This document shows, one piece after another, positions 1 to 7,588 of a DNA stretch of 14,118 bases (the stretch's first letter is position 1; every line of letters begins with the position of its first letter). Below the pieces are notes generated by a model. It saw only the letters and a program-made list of their open reading frames with translations. It had not been told where the DNA came from and did no database searches. A program made the translations under genes and the position numbers. The DNA comes from Pseudomonadota bacterium (lineage in GTDB: Bacteria; Desulfobacterota; Desulfobacteria; Desulfobacterales; Desulfobacteraceae). The stretch spans positions 1 to 14,118 of the forward strand of contig JAHJDU010000079.1 in assembly GCA_018812385.1 (NCBI GenBank), given 5' to 3'.

Positions 1-1485
1 CATTACCCTCGTTATTCCGGAATGATAAATCAGAGTGGCCCCAGCCTTTGATAATTCATCAAAAGCGTCCGGGTCAAAGGAAGCCTCATCAGCTTGTTTT
101 CTTGAAATAAGGGTTATTTTCTTTGCCCCATTTTCTTTAAAAATATTCACAGCTTCCAGCACTCTGCCACCACCGCCTGCAATCACGACATTTTCCCCTG
201 CCGCAATATTGATATTATTATCTGATTTACTCCTTAAAAGATCAATTAAAAGGTATGCCCCGGGAAAAACCGTTTCAGCCTGATCAATATCTCCTCTTGC
301 AAGCCTGGAATCCCAGCCGCCAGTGGCTGTAAATACGGCTTGAAAACCCTGTTTGAAAAGCCCGTCAATGGTAAAATCTGTACCTGCCTTGGTATTGGTC
401 TGGATACTCACGCCCATTTGCCTTACGCCTTCAATATCCCAGTCAAGCGCATCCATGGACAAGCGCTCCCTGGTAATGGCCTTCCTAAGAATACCGCCCA
501 AAGAATCCGTGGCTTCAAAAACCGTGGGGTCATGACCAAGTCTTGCACTGAAAAATGCGGTTGACAATCCTTCTACACCGCCACCGATAACAGCAATCCT
601 TTTCCCGGTTGCCGGTGCTTTATAGGGCAATATTCGCTTGTCCTGATTCATTTCATAATCACAGACAAACCGCTTTAAATCATTTATTGCAACGGATTCA
701 TCCTGTAAAAGTCTTCGGCATTTAAATTCGCATGGAGCCGGGCAAATTCTTGAAATAATAGTTGGGAAGGGATTTCTTTCTTTTATTACCTGGAGAGACC
801 CTTCATAATCTCCTTCTTTGATCAGCCGGATATATTCCTTAATGTCAATACCCGTGGGACAGGCCCTCTGGCACGGTGTTATACACTCTTCCCGTGTATA
901 TTCCCGCATAATTCTCCGGGTCATAGATGTCAGCCGGATAATATTTTTAGGGCATACCCTTTCACAGGCCCCGCATCCTGTACATTTTTTTTGATCAACC
1001 TTTGGCAAACCATCACTGCCTATGGACAATGCACCAAACATACAAGCTTTCACACAGGTTCCAAGTCCCAGGCAGCCAATTCTGCAGACCTTCATCCCAC
1101 CGAACAACAATGCTGCCGCCCTGCAATCCGTCACTCCAAGGTATTTATATTCCATGTCTGCATCATCTTTGCTATAAAAGCATCCTGGCCCTGCAAACTC
1201 AGGCTCTTTATCAGTAACAGATACCCCCATAATCTGGGCAATTGCCATGGCAACATCATCCCCGGCAGCCACACAGGAATTCACGTCTTGAACTCCATTT
1301 GCAATAGCTTGTGCATTGGCGTTACATCCCGGATACCCGCACCCGCCGCAATTGGCTCCGGGCAGGGCATCATCAATGGCCACGACTTTTGGATCTTCAT
1401 ATACATAAAACGCTTTTGAAGCAATCACTAGAACCGTACCAATTGCAACACCCAACCCGCCCATCATCAAAATAGATTGAAACAT
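1..1485 (-). CDS. RnfB-like iron-sulfur protein fused to a GltD-like FAD/NAD(P) oxidoreductase (3' end outside window)
   Basis: The 495 visible residues are open to the left edge, so the C-terminus is missing. Residues 1-25 form one hydrophobic membrane segment, as in RnfB. C46, C49, C54 and C71 give the RnfB four-iron motif (CX2CX4CX16C, core NCGGCGYPGC). C134/C138/C144/C148 and C168/C171/C174/C178 form a two-cluster ferredoxin domain. A GltD-type N-terminal cysteine region follows (C201, C205, C209, then C248, C252, C256), then an FAD Rossmann motif IGGGVEG (about 300-306) and a second nucleotide motif AGGGGR (436-441). The start is ATG at 1485 with AAGGA seven bases upstream. By family knowledge the first half moves electrons between ferredoxin and a membrane or soluble partner, and the second half is a flavin domain exchanging with NAD(P)H. 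The gene diverges from fdhA, which suggests but does not prove a formate-linked electron-transfer role. Domain assignments are solid; the electron partners are inferred. Confidence 0.85.
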   Translation of the reverse strand, partial: MFQSILMMGGLGVAIGTVLVIASKAFYVYEDPKVVAIDDALPGANCGGCGYPGCNANAQAIANGVQDVNSCVAAGDDVAMAIAQIMGVSVTDKEPEFAGPGCFYSKDDADMEYKYLGVTDCRAAALLFGGMKVCRIGCLGLGTCVKACMFGALSIGSDGLPKVDQKKCTGCGACERVCPKNIIRLTSMTRRIMREYTREECITPCQRACPTGIDIKEYIRLIKEGDYEGSLQVIKERNPFPTIISRICPAPCEFKCRRLLQDESVAINDLKRFVCDYEMNQDKRILPYKAPATGKRIAVIGGGVEGLSTAFFSARLGHDPTVFEATDSLGGILRKAITRERLSMDALDWDIEGVRQMGVSIQTNTKAGTDFTIDGLFKQGFQAVFTATGGWDSRLARGDIDQAETVFPGAYLLIDLLRSKSDNNINIAAGENVVIAGGGGRVLEAVNIFKENGAKKITLISRKQADEASFDPDAFDELSKAGATLIYHSGITRVM

Positions 1486-1493
1486 ATATATAT

Positions 1494-1498
1494 CCTTA
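1494..1498 (-). promoter_or_regulatory. Ribosome binding site of the RnfB/GltD fusion gene
   Basis: On the minus strand AAGGA stands seven bases before the ATG at 1485. It supports that start, which also gives the usual RnfB membrane-anchor N-terminus. Confidence 0.6.
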
Positions 1499-1546
1499 AT
1501 GCTTGCATTTTCACCGGCTTATTTTAATATTTAATTAATCCAATAC

Positions 1547-1576
1547 TGTATAACAACTTGGAAAATAAAAAGTCAA
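1547..1576 (-). promoter_or_regulatory. Candidate sigma70 promoter for the RnfB/GltD fusion gene
   Basis: On the minus strand TTGACT (1576-1571) is followed after 18 bases by TATACA (1552-1547), about 60 bases before the start codon. The match is fair in a very AT-rich background, so this is a candidate only. It lies back to back with the candidate fdhA promoter, with the two -35 boxes about 32 bp apart. Confidence 0.35.
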
Positions 1577-1608
1577 TAATATCAACAAAATTTATTTTAT
1601 TTGCAACA

Positions 1609-1637
1609 TTGACAATAATCCTTTGAAAGTGTACAAA
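1609..1637 (+). promoter_or_regulatory. Candidate sigma70 promoter for fdhA
   Basis: A perfect TTGACA (1609-1614) is followed after exactly 17 bases by TACAAA (1632-1637), a four-of-six match to the -10 consensus. This would give a 5' leader of about 55 bases before the ATG at 1699. No sigma54-type GG/GC pair was seen in the region. Confidence 0.45.
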
Positions 1638-1698
1638 ATTACTCGTTGTCAGGGCAAATGAGTGAAATAATTATAAAATCATATCCGGGAAGATAATA

Positions 1699-4410
1699 AT
1701 GGAACCTAATATTATAACAATCAACAAACACGAGCTGACCTTTGAGCCTGGTGAGACAATTCTTGAAGTTGCACTCCGAAATAAAATTGAAATCCCCACC
1801 CTGTGCCATTTAAAAAACACGATGCCAACAACAACATGCAAGATATGCCTTGTTGAGATAAAGGGTGAATCAGATCTGGTTGAATCCTGTGCAACAAAAG
1901 CCAAACAGGATATGGTCATTCTTACTGGGTCTTCAAAGGTTATCCAGGCACGTAAGAATAATATCAGCAAACTTCTGGCTTCAGGCAATCATAATTGTGC
2001 CATAAGAGATTTTGATACGAGTGACTGGACATCATTTCAGATGGATGTTCTTAAAGATGACGGCAAAGAGGATCTTTGTCCGGTTTGGGGCGATTGCGAG
2101 CTCCAGGATCTTGCTTACCGATATCAGGTCAAAACCCTTGGCATGCCTTTAAATGGATGCAAATATGAAACTGAACGTGCCAATCCATTTATTATCAGGG
2201 ATTTTTCACGATGTATCCTCTGTGGAAGATGTGTAAAAGCATGCAGGGAAATACAGGTGAACAATGCCATTGAGTTTGGATATAGTGGTAAAGATCTTAA
2301 AATTGTAGCAAAAAACGATGCAGCATTAAAAGATTCTGATTGTGTCTTTTGCGGTGAATGCATCCAGGTCTGCCCTGTGGGTGCTCTGATACCGGATAAA
2401 GCTTTCCGGGATGAAAGGTTTACAGATACTAAAAAGGTTAGAACCACCTGTGCCTTCTGCGGGGTGGGATGCCAGGTTGATCTATTTGTCCAGGACAATA
2501 AAATTGTTAAAATCGATGGAGCTGATATTGATCTTCCGCCAAACAATGCAAGCCTTTGTGTCAAAGGCAGATTTGGATATGAATTTGTTGCCTCAAAGGA
2601 ACGTCTGACCAAACCTTTAATTAAAAAGGATGGAAAACAGGTTGAAGTATCATGGGATGAAGCTCTTGATCTTGTCGCCCAAAAACTTTCTTCCATTAAA
2701 GAACAATTCGGCCCTGATAGCTTAGGCGTCCTGACCTCTGCCAGGATCACCAATGAAGACAACTATATTGCCCAGAAATTTACCCGTGCTGTTCTGAAAA
2801 CAAACAATATAGACCATTGTGCCCGCCTGTGACATAGCTCCACCGTAGCCGGTCTGGCTGCAGCATTTGGAAGCGGTGCAATGACCAATACAATCGCAGA
2901 TATTGAAACATCTGACTTGATACTGGTAACAGGGTCCAATACAACAGAGAATCATCCGGTTCTCTCAAGTTTTGTTAAACGGGCCGTCTTAAAGGACAAA
3001 AAACTTTATGTCATTGATCCTCGAAGGGTGAAGCTTGCTGACCATGCCAATAAATGGTTGCGGCCTTTTCCCGGTACTGATATTGCCTGGATCAACGGCA
3101 TGATGCACGTTATCATCAAAGAAGAGCTTCATGACAAAGATTTTATTGAAAACAGAACGGAAAATTTTGAAGCCCTTAAAGAGACCGTTGAGAAATACAC
3201 CCCTGAATATGTGGAAAATATCACCGGCATCAAGGCAGACGATCTTATTGAGGTGGCAAGACAGTTTGCCAAAGCAAATGTGGCATCTATTCTATACTGC
3301 ATGGGAATCACCCAGCATACCTGTGGTACAAACAATGTAAAATCACTTGCAAATCTTTCCATGCTCTGCGGCCACCTGGGAAAACCAGGCAGTGGGGTGA
3401 ACCCCTTGCGCGGCCAGAACAATGTCCAGGGCGCTTGTGATATGGGCGGGCTGCCAAATGTGTTTACCGCATATCAGCCAGTCAGCAGTGATGACGTCAG
3501 AAGCAATTATGAAATGGCATGGAACACCACGGGCTTGTCAGCAACCCCTGGATTACCCGCCACAGAGATGATTCAAAAAGCCTATGAGGGAGAACTTAAA
3601 TCACTCTTTGTTATTGGCGAAAATCCCCTGGTCTCTGACCCGGATCTCAACCATGTAAGAAAGGCCCTTGCAAACCTGGATTTTTTTGTTGTTCAGGATA
3701 TCTTCCACACAGAAACCACAAGGATAGCGGATGTTGTTTTACCGGCTTTCTGCTTTGCTGAAAAAGACGGTACCTTCAGCAATACAGAACGGCGGGTTCA
3801 ACGGGTCAGAAAAGCAGTGGAAGCTCCTGGAGAAGCCAGGCAGGACTGGGAAATCATTTGTGAAATCGCCAAAAGAATGGGATATGAGATGTTCTATGAG
3901 AACAGTCAGGACATCTTCAAGGAGATCGCAGCTGTCACACCTTCCTACAGGGGAATTACCTGGGAAAGAATCGATAAAAGCGGCATTCACTGGCCCTGCC
4001 CCAATGAAACCCATGAAGGAACGCCCATTCTTCATACCACTCAATTTACCAGAGGCAAGGGGGTCTTCCATGCCATTGACCATACCCCGCCGGATGAACA
4101 GACTGATGAAGCATATCCCTATATTCTCACGACGGGAAGGGTATTATATCACTATCATACCGGAACCATGACCATGAAGACAAACGGCCTCAACATGCTC
4201 TCACCTGAATGTTTTGTGGAAATATCTTCCGGGGATGCTCAGAAGCTTGGGCTTGATACAGGGTCCATGGTTGATGTTTCTTCCCGCAGGGGTAAAATCA
4301 GTGCAAAACTCAAAGTATCCTCAAAAGCTGTGGATGGAACCATTTTTATCCCCTTCCATTTTGCCAAAGCCGCCGCCAATGAGCTGACAAATGCAAAACT
4401 GGATCAATAG
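1699..4410 (+). CDS. fdhA: Selenocysteine-containing formate dehydrogenase alpha subunit (cytoplasmic, NuoG-like N-terminus)
   Basis: One frame runs from ATG 1699 to TAG 4410 (903 residues) if the in-frame TGA at 2830-2832 is read as Sec378. The context CARL-Sec-HSSTVAGL is the formate dehydrogenase active-site signature. Residues 1-75 form a [2Fe-2S] domain (C36, C47, C50, C64). H98, C100, C127 and C133 resemble the NuoG His-Cys cluster site. C172/175/178/182 and C215/218/221/225 form two [4Fe-4S] sites. The molybdopterin oxidoreductase part begins at C251/C254/C258/C287, with conserved Lys289. RGQNNVQGACDMG carries the expected substrate-pocket arginine, and the C-terminal third is the dinucleotide-binding domain. 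There is no signal peptide, so it should act in the cytoplasm, oxidising formate or reducing CO2 and passing electrons through the N-terminal clusters. GGGAAGA at 1687-1693 is the ribosome site. It appears monocistronic, with a terminator at 4476-4530. The physiological acceptor cannot be read from the sequence. Confidence 0.95.
2830..2880 (+). promoter_or_regulatory. Selenocysteine codon TGA with SECIS-like hairpin
   Basis: The TGA is followed after 12 bases by GTAGCC (2845-2850), loop GGTCT (2851-2855) and GGCTGC (2856-2861). This is a six-pair stem with one G-U wobble. The GGTC loop lies at the same distance from the TGA as in Escherichia coli fdhF, where SelB contacts it. CACC (2841-2844) can pair with GGTG (2875-2878) as a lower stem. 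The U at 2846 could serve as the bulged or wobble base that SelB needs. The element is inside the coding frame, as bacterial SECIS elements are. Confidence 0.85.
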
Positions 4411-4475
4411 CTAAAATACCTGAGTTTAAAGTATGTGCCATAAAGATTGAACCGGCTGCAGCATAAAAATCCATT

Positions 4476-4530
4476 AAAATATTGAACAGGTGAAGGGCTC
4501 ACACCCTTTGCCTGCTTAATATTTTTCTTT
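4476..4530 (+). terminator. Rho-independent terminator of fdhA
   Basis: CAGGTGAAGGG (4487-4497) pairs fully with CCCTTTGCCTG (4504-4514), with two G-U wobbles and a six-base loop. The stem extends outward through AATATT (4478-4483 and 4518-4523) with one mismatch. A run of T with one C follows (4522-4530). It ends the fdhA transcript 65 bases after the stop codon and insulates the next gene. Confidence 0.85.
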
Positions 4531-4611
4531 ACAAAAACATGCCTCCTGCCTAATTTATCTTAAGCATGTATTGATACTTTTTAGCATCAAAAATTAGAAA
4601 GATATCAGATT

Positions 4612-5715
4612 ATGAAAATACAAATTATAAAAGAAATGATACTGGGTCCAAGACAGCTGACATTTGGATTTGACAATAACCCCCGGGAAGAACAAAATTT
4701 TGTAATTTCCTGTATCATCAAGCAATTTGAAAACCACGGACAGGTAGTCCTGGATAAATTTGTTGCCCATTTAAAGGGAATGCATGATTTGCCAGAAATC
4801 GACACGCTTCAATATATTTTCTGGTCAGCACAAGAATTAAAAATACATTTCAGGGTTGATGGCAAAAATATTACCCCGTTTGAAACCAAACAAATTTTAC
4901 TCCAATGTCCTGAAAAATATGTGGAAATACTTACAAACAAAAATGTGGAGAATTCAATATTTCAAGATGTGACCTTGTTTTATCAAAAATTATCCAAGGG
5001 GAAAAATCAAAATACTTTTGATGACCAGTATAGTTTTTCCCGTTCCTTGCTATTGGATTTAAAAAAATGGGAGACAAATCTAAATTCATTCAAAGCCGTT
5101 GCTCAAAAACCATTTTATCCGGGCTACAAAGAAATTAGTGAACATTTGCAATCATTAAAAATAATCCTGACCAGACAAGACTCTTATTCCCTGATTTACG
5201 CTTGTTATAATAATAAAGAAAAAATTGCTGGAATGGCCGATGATGTAAAAATTATTTCAGAATTTTATACCCGTCAGGTTAAATTCTGGGGGTTGTTGAT
5301 TAAATCGATTGAAGAATTTCATGTTAACTTAACTGAGATAAAGAAAACCCAAGAAATATTTTCAGGGTTTAACAGATTAACCCAAATTTTAGCATCATCT
5401 TATCCTTACAATTTCATCACAGAAGCAGACAGATTATTGAAAATGGTTCAAAACCACAATGATCTAATTGTACAAAAAAAAACTAAAGCCCATCAGATGA
5501 AGGCAATATCAAAAATAGATGTAATGATTGAAGAACTGATTAAGCTGTTCGATATTTACACCCCTGATCTGGATCAGCGCAATAAATTTTTATATGCATT
5601 GAGAAGTGCAAGAAAAAAAATCCCGCATACTACAAGCATCAAACAAATTGATATGGTTTTATGTAATACTGAAGATATGTACGATGATTTCATTGAAGAA
5701 CTTAAAGAAGAATAA
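4612..5715 (+). CDS. Uncharacterised AT-rich, mostly helical 367-residue protein
   Basis: I do not recognise this protein. It has no signal peptide, no obvious membrane segment, no Walker A loop and no cysteine cluster. Residues about 130-350 read as long amphipathic helices rich in Lys, Glu, Leu and Ile, suggesting a helical-bundle or coiled-coil fold. The C-terminus is acidic (DDFIEELKEE). The ribosome site is weak: AGAAAG about ten bases before the ATG. The gene stands alone between the fdhA terminator and a decayed gene on the opposite strand. It is visibly richer in A and T than its neighbours, which fits acquired or poorly conserved DNA but does not prove it. The helical tail faintly recalls C-terminal parts of large defence P-loop proteins such as BrxC; I cannot support that assignment. 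The open frame is convincing, the function unknown. Confidence 0.75.
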   Translation: MKIQIIKEMILGPRQLTFGFDNNPREEQNFVISCIIKQFENHGQVVLDKFVAHLKGMHDLPEIDTLQYIFWSAQELKIHFRVDGKNITPFETKQILLQCPEKYVEILTNKNVENSIFQDVTLFYQKLSKGKNQNTFDDQYSFSRSLLLDLKKWETNLNSFKAVAQKPFYPGYKEISEHLQSLKIILTRQDSYSLIYACYNNKEKIAGMADDVKIISEFYTRQVKFWGLLIKSIEEFHVNLTEIKKTQEIFSGFNRLTQILASSYPYNFITEADRLLKMVQNHNDLIVQKKTKAHQMKAISKIDVMIEELIKLFDIYTPDLDQRNKFLYALRSARKKIPHTTSIKQIDMVLCNTEDMYDDFIEELKEE

Positions 5716-5730
5716 AAGCCGATAAAATAA

Positions 5731-5839
5731 CAAAAGCTTGAATCTGATCCTTAAAACACCTTCTTCAAACCCTGCTCACCATAGCCTGGTTCAGCAAATG
5801 TTCGGCCGTGTGCATTTTAGGATCATAATTTTTTGACAT
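5731..5839 (-). pseudogene. Remnant of an AlaX-type alanyl-tRNA editing protein gene
   Basis: A minus-strand frame starts at ATG 5839, behind AAAAGG, 14 bases after the stop of the pseudouridine synthase gene. It reads 24 residues, including MHTAEHLLNQAMV, to a TGA at 5767-5765. HTAEH followed by LLNQ is the metal-binding HXXXH signature at the N-terminus of AlaX and AlaRS editing domains, which normally run far longer. In the next frame, from 5769, the DNA reads FEEGVLRIRFKL, which resembles the C-terminal strand of the same family as I remember it. The simplest reading is that the two ends were joined out of frame by an internal deletion. The N-terminal motif is clear; the C-terminal match is from memory. 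Confidence 0.55.
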
Positions 5840-5853
5840 ATTTTACCTTTTAT

Positions 5854-6789
5854 TCATGGAAGCGATTCAAGCAGCGATTCTGTCTGCAAAAAATCTTCAG
5901 GCAATTCTGTTTTAAAAAGCATTTTTTTGCCGGAATAAGGATGTCTGAAAGCAAGTTGCCAGGAATGAAGCATTTGCCGGGGAGCTATGCTCTTTTTTTT
6001 CCGGTATCTTCTGGGTTGATAGATAAGGTCCCCAACCAATGGGTGATCAATGGCATAAAAATGAACCCTTATCTGATGGGTCCTTCCTGTTTTTAAAAGC
6101 GCCTCAACAAGACAGGCCGTCTTAAATCGTTTTTTAACTTTCCAGCATGTTCTGGCTGGTTTCCCATCTTTATAGTTTATGGCCATCAGTTTTCTTTTCA
6201 CTGGATGACGGCCAAGAGGGATGTTTATTTCTCCTTGATCCTCGGGCAAATTTCCGGAAATCAGGGCAAGATATTTTTTCGCCACCCGCCGCTGTTTGAA
6301 TTCTTTTTGCAGAAAATCCAAAGCTGTCTCTGTTTTCGCAACAACCATTAATCCACTGGTATCTTTATCCAGCCTGTGAACAATACCGGATCGGAAAGGG
6401 TCTTGTCCCACCCCTTTTATTTTTGGTTCATGAAATAACAGTGCGTTCACAAGAGTTCCGGACAGATTCCCCGGACCAGGATGGACAATCATCCCCGGTT
6501 TTTTGTTAATCACAATAATATGAGCATCTTCAAATTCAATATCCAGATGAATATTTTCAGGTAACACGGGGATATCTATGTCTGGATCAGGAATAATTCC
6601 GGTTATGATATCACCTGGTTTTACCTTAAACCCGGGTTTCTTTTTTTCATTATTAACTAGGATAGCGCTGGTGTTTATGAGTTTTACGGCCAGACTCCTT
6701 GAACAGGCCTCGCTGAAAGTTGCGATTATCGTATCAAGACGGGTATCTTTTAAATCTTCAGGTATTTTAATATTTATTTTCATAAACAA
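5854..6789 (-). CDS. rluD: RluD-family 23S rRNA pseudouridine synthase
   Basis: The 311 residues carry an S4 RNA-binding domain (about 15-75) and a pseudouridine synthase domain (about 85-300). The catalytic motif HRLDKDTSGL has the nucleophile Asp141. KTGRTHQIRVHF (233-244) and HPLVGD (249-254) are further family motifs. Length and domain order match RluD/RluC enzymes, which convert uridines of 23S rRNA; RluD is the likelier subtype but RluC-like specificity is not excluded. Two in-frame ATGs (6789 and 6783) lie in the T-rich tail of a terminator hairpin, and neither has a visible Shine-Dalgarno site. The gene follows carD by 59 bp and may depend on read-through or a promoter inside the carD end. 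Confidence 0.88.
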   Translation of the reverse strand: MFMKINIKIPEDLKDTRLDTIIATFSEACSRSLAVKLINTSAILVNNEKKKPGFKVKPGDIITGIIPDPDIDIPVLPENIHLDIEFEDAHIIVINKKPGMIVHPGPGNLSGTLVNALLFHEPKIKGVGQDPFRSGIVHRLDKDTSGLMVVAKTETALDFLQKEFKQRRVAKKYLALISGNLPEDQGEINIPLGRHPVKRKLMAINYKDGKPARTCWKVKKRFKTACLVEALLKTGRTHQIRVHFYAIDHPLVGDLIYQPRRYRKKKSIAPRQMLHSWQLAFRHPYSGKKMLFKTELPEDFLQTESLLESLP

Positions 6790-6822
6790 AAACCGACGGA
6801 CTATTCATTGCCCGCCGGTTTT
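6785..6822 (-). terminator. Rho-independent terminator after carD
   Basis: Read on the minus strand, AAAACCGGCGG (6822-6812) pairs with CCGTCGGTTTT (6799-6789). The stem has 11 pairs with one G-U and a 12-base loop. The next bases are TTTTTGTTT, a typical U-tract. The hairpin starts 27 bases after the carD stop. Its 3' arm and tail overlap the ATG at 6789 of the pseudouridine synthase gene. Confidence 0.75.
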
Positions 6823-6848
6823 CAAATTTGTTTGATTCGAACCTATAA

Positions 6849-7385
6849 TTAGTTGAAAAGATTCTCAATTTCCTGCATCATGGATTTTTCGTCAATATCC
6901 TTGGCAGTTGACAATTCTTGAACCAATAAATTCTGAGCAGTATCAAGAAGCTTGCGCTCACCAAATGAAAGATCTTTTTCAAGCTTTAACTGGAAAAGGT
7001 CCCTGAAAACTTCAGCAACATCATAGATGGACCCGGTTTTAATTTTGTCCATATATTCCCGGTATCTTCTATTCCATGTCTGGTGATCAGCACCCTGTGC
7101 TTTTTCTTGCATAACCTTGTAGACTTCAGGCACCTCTGTTTCAGGAATGACTTCCCTTAAGCCCACTGATTCAACATTTGAAGTTGGAATCATAATCACC
7201 ATTCCATTTTCCACGATCTTCATCATGTAAAAATTCATGGTGTCACCATTTATCTCCTTGCTCTCTATTGATTCAATGCAGCCAACACCGTGTGCAGGAT
7301 AAACTGCCAGATCACCTTTGAAAAATTCCTTTTTAGTTGATACTGCACCGCCATTTACCTTAGCTTTTTTGAATTTTTCACCCAT
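6849..7385 (-). CDS. carD: CarD/CdnL-family transcription regulator
   Basis: The 178 residues match the CarD/CdnL family in length. A short charged lead is followed by the RNA-polymerase-interacting Tudor-like domain (about 22-80), with GDLAVYPAHGVGCIESIE at its start and MIPTSNVESVGLRE near its end. A helical C-terminal DNA-binding domain follows, with WNRRYREYMDKIKTG and FGERKLLDTAQNLL. Such proteins bind the RNA polymerase beta subunit and stabilise open complexes at rRNA and other promoters. The start ATG at 7385 is supported by GGGAG at 7395-7391, five bases upstream. A 203-bp gap separates it from pth, so it probably has its own promoter, though I could not pick one with confidence. A terminator follows at 6785-6822. 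Confidence 0.9.
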   Translation of the reverse strand: MGEKFKKAKVNGGAVSTKKEFFKGDLAVYPAHGVGCIESIESKEINGDTMNFYMMKIVENGMVIMIPTSNVESVGLREVIPETEVPEVYKVMQEKAQGADHQTWNRRYREYMDKIKTGSIYDVAEVFRDLFQLKLEKDLSFGERKLLDTAQNLLVQELSTAKDIDEKSMMQEIENLFN

Positions 7386-7588
7386 TAGATCTCCCGTCTT
7401 TTATTATGAAAACAATTAACCCATTCAAACAGAGAACCATATTTTTACAATATTGTCAATGAAATAAATTTATACACAAATCATGAAAGCTTAAGTATAT
7501 AGAATGTCTCCGCAAAATAATGGTCGTTTTCAACCTGTATTTTTGCCGGCACAAATGTATTTTATACTGCCATGACGGCTGGGGCCGC
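7386..7588. other. Intergenic region between pth and carD
   Basis: This 203-bp AT-rich gap should hold the carD promoter. On the minus strand a TTGACA (7459-7454) is present, but no good -10 box lies at 16-18 bases, so I do not call a promoter. CTCCC at 7391-7395 is the carD ribosome site. The GC-rich hairpin at the pth stop codon has no T-tract. Confidence 0.4.

Noticed and set aside
991..1419. Plus-strand open frame of 142 codons opposite the RnfB/GltD gene
   Set aside because: It is antisense to a clearly conserved iron-sulfur protein and has no recognisable product; it is a shadow frame.
2124..2762. Minus-strand open frame of 212 codons opposite fdhA
   Set aside because: It is antisense to the cluster-binding region of fdhA and its product shows no family features.
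2830..2880. Two separate genes, or a nonsense-mutated fdhA, split at the TGA
   Set aside because: The frame, the active-site signature and the SECIS-like stem all support selenocysteine insertion rather than a stop.
6830..6848. tRNA T-arm-like sequence AGGTTCGAATC on the minus strand after carD
   Set aside because: The flanking bases do not form a T stem and no acceptor, D or anticodon arm is present. The match to the real tRNA-Gln T arm is short and centred on the palindrome TTCGAA.
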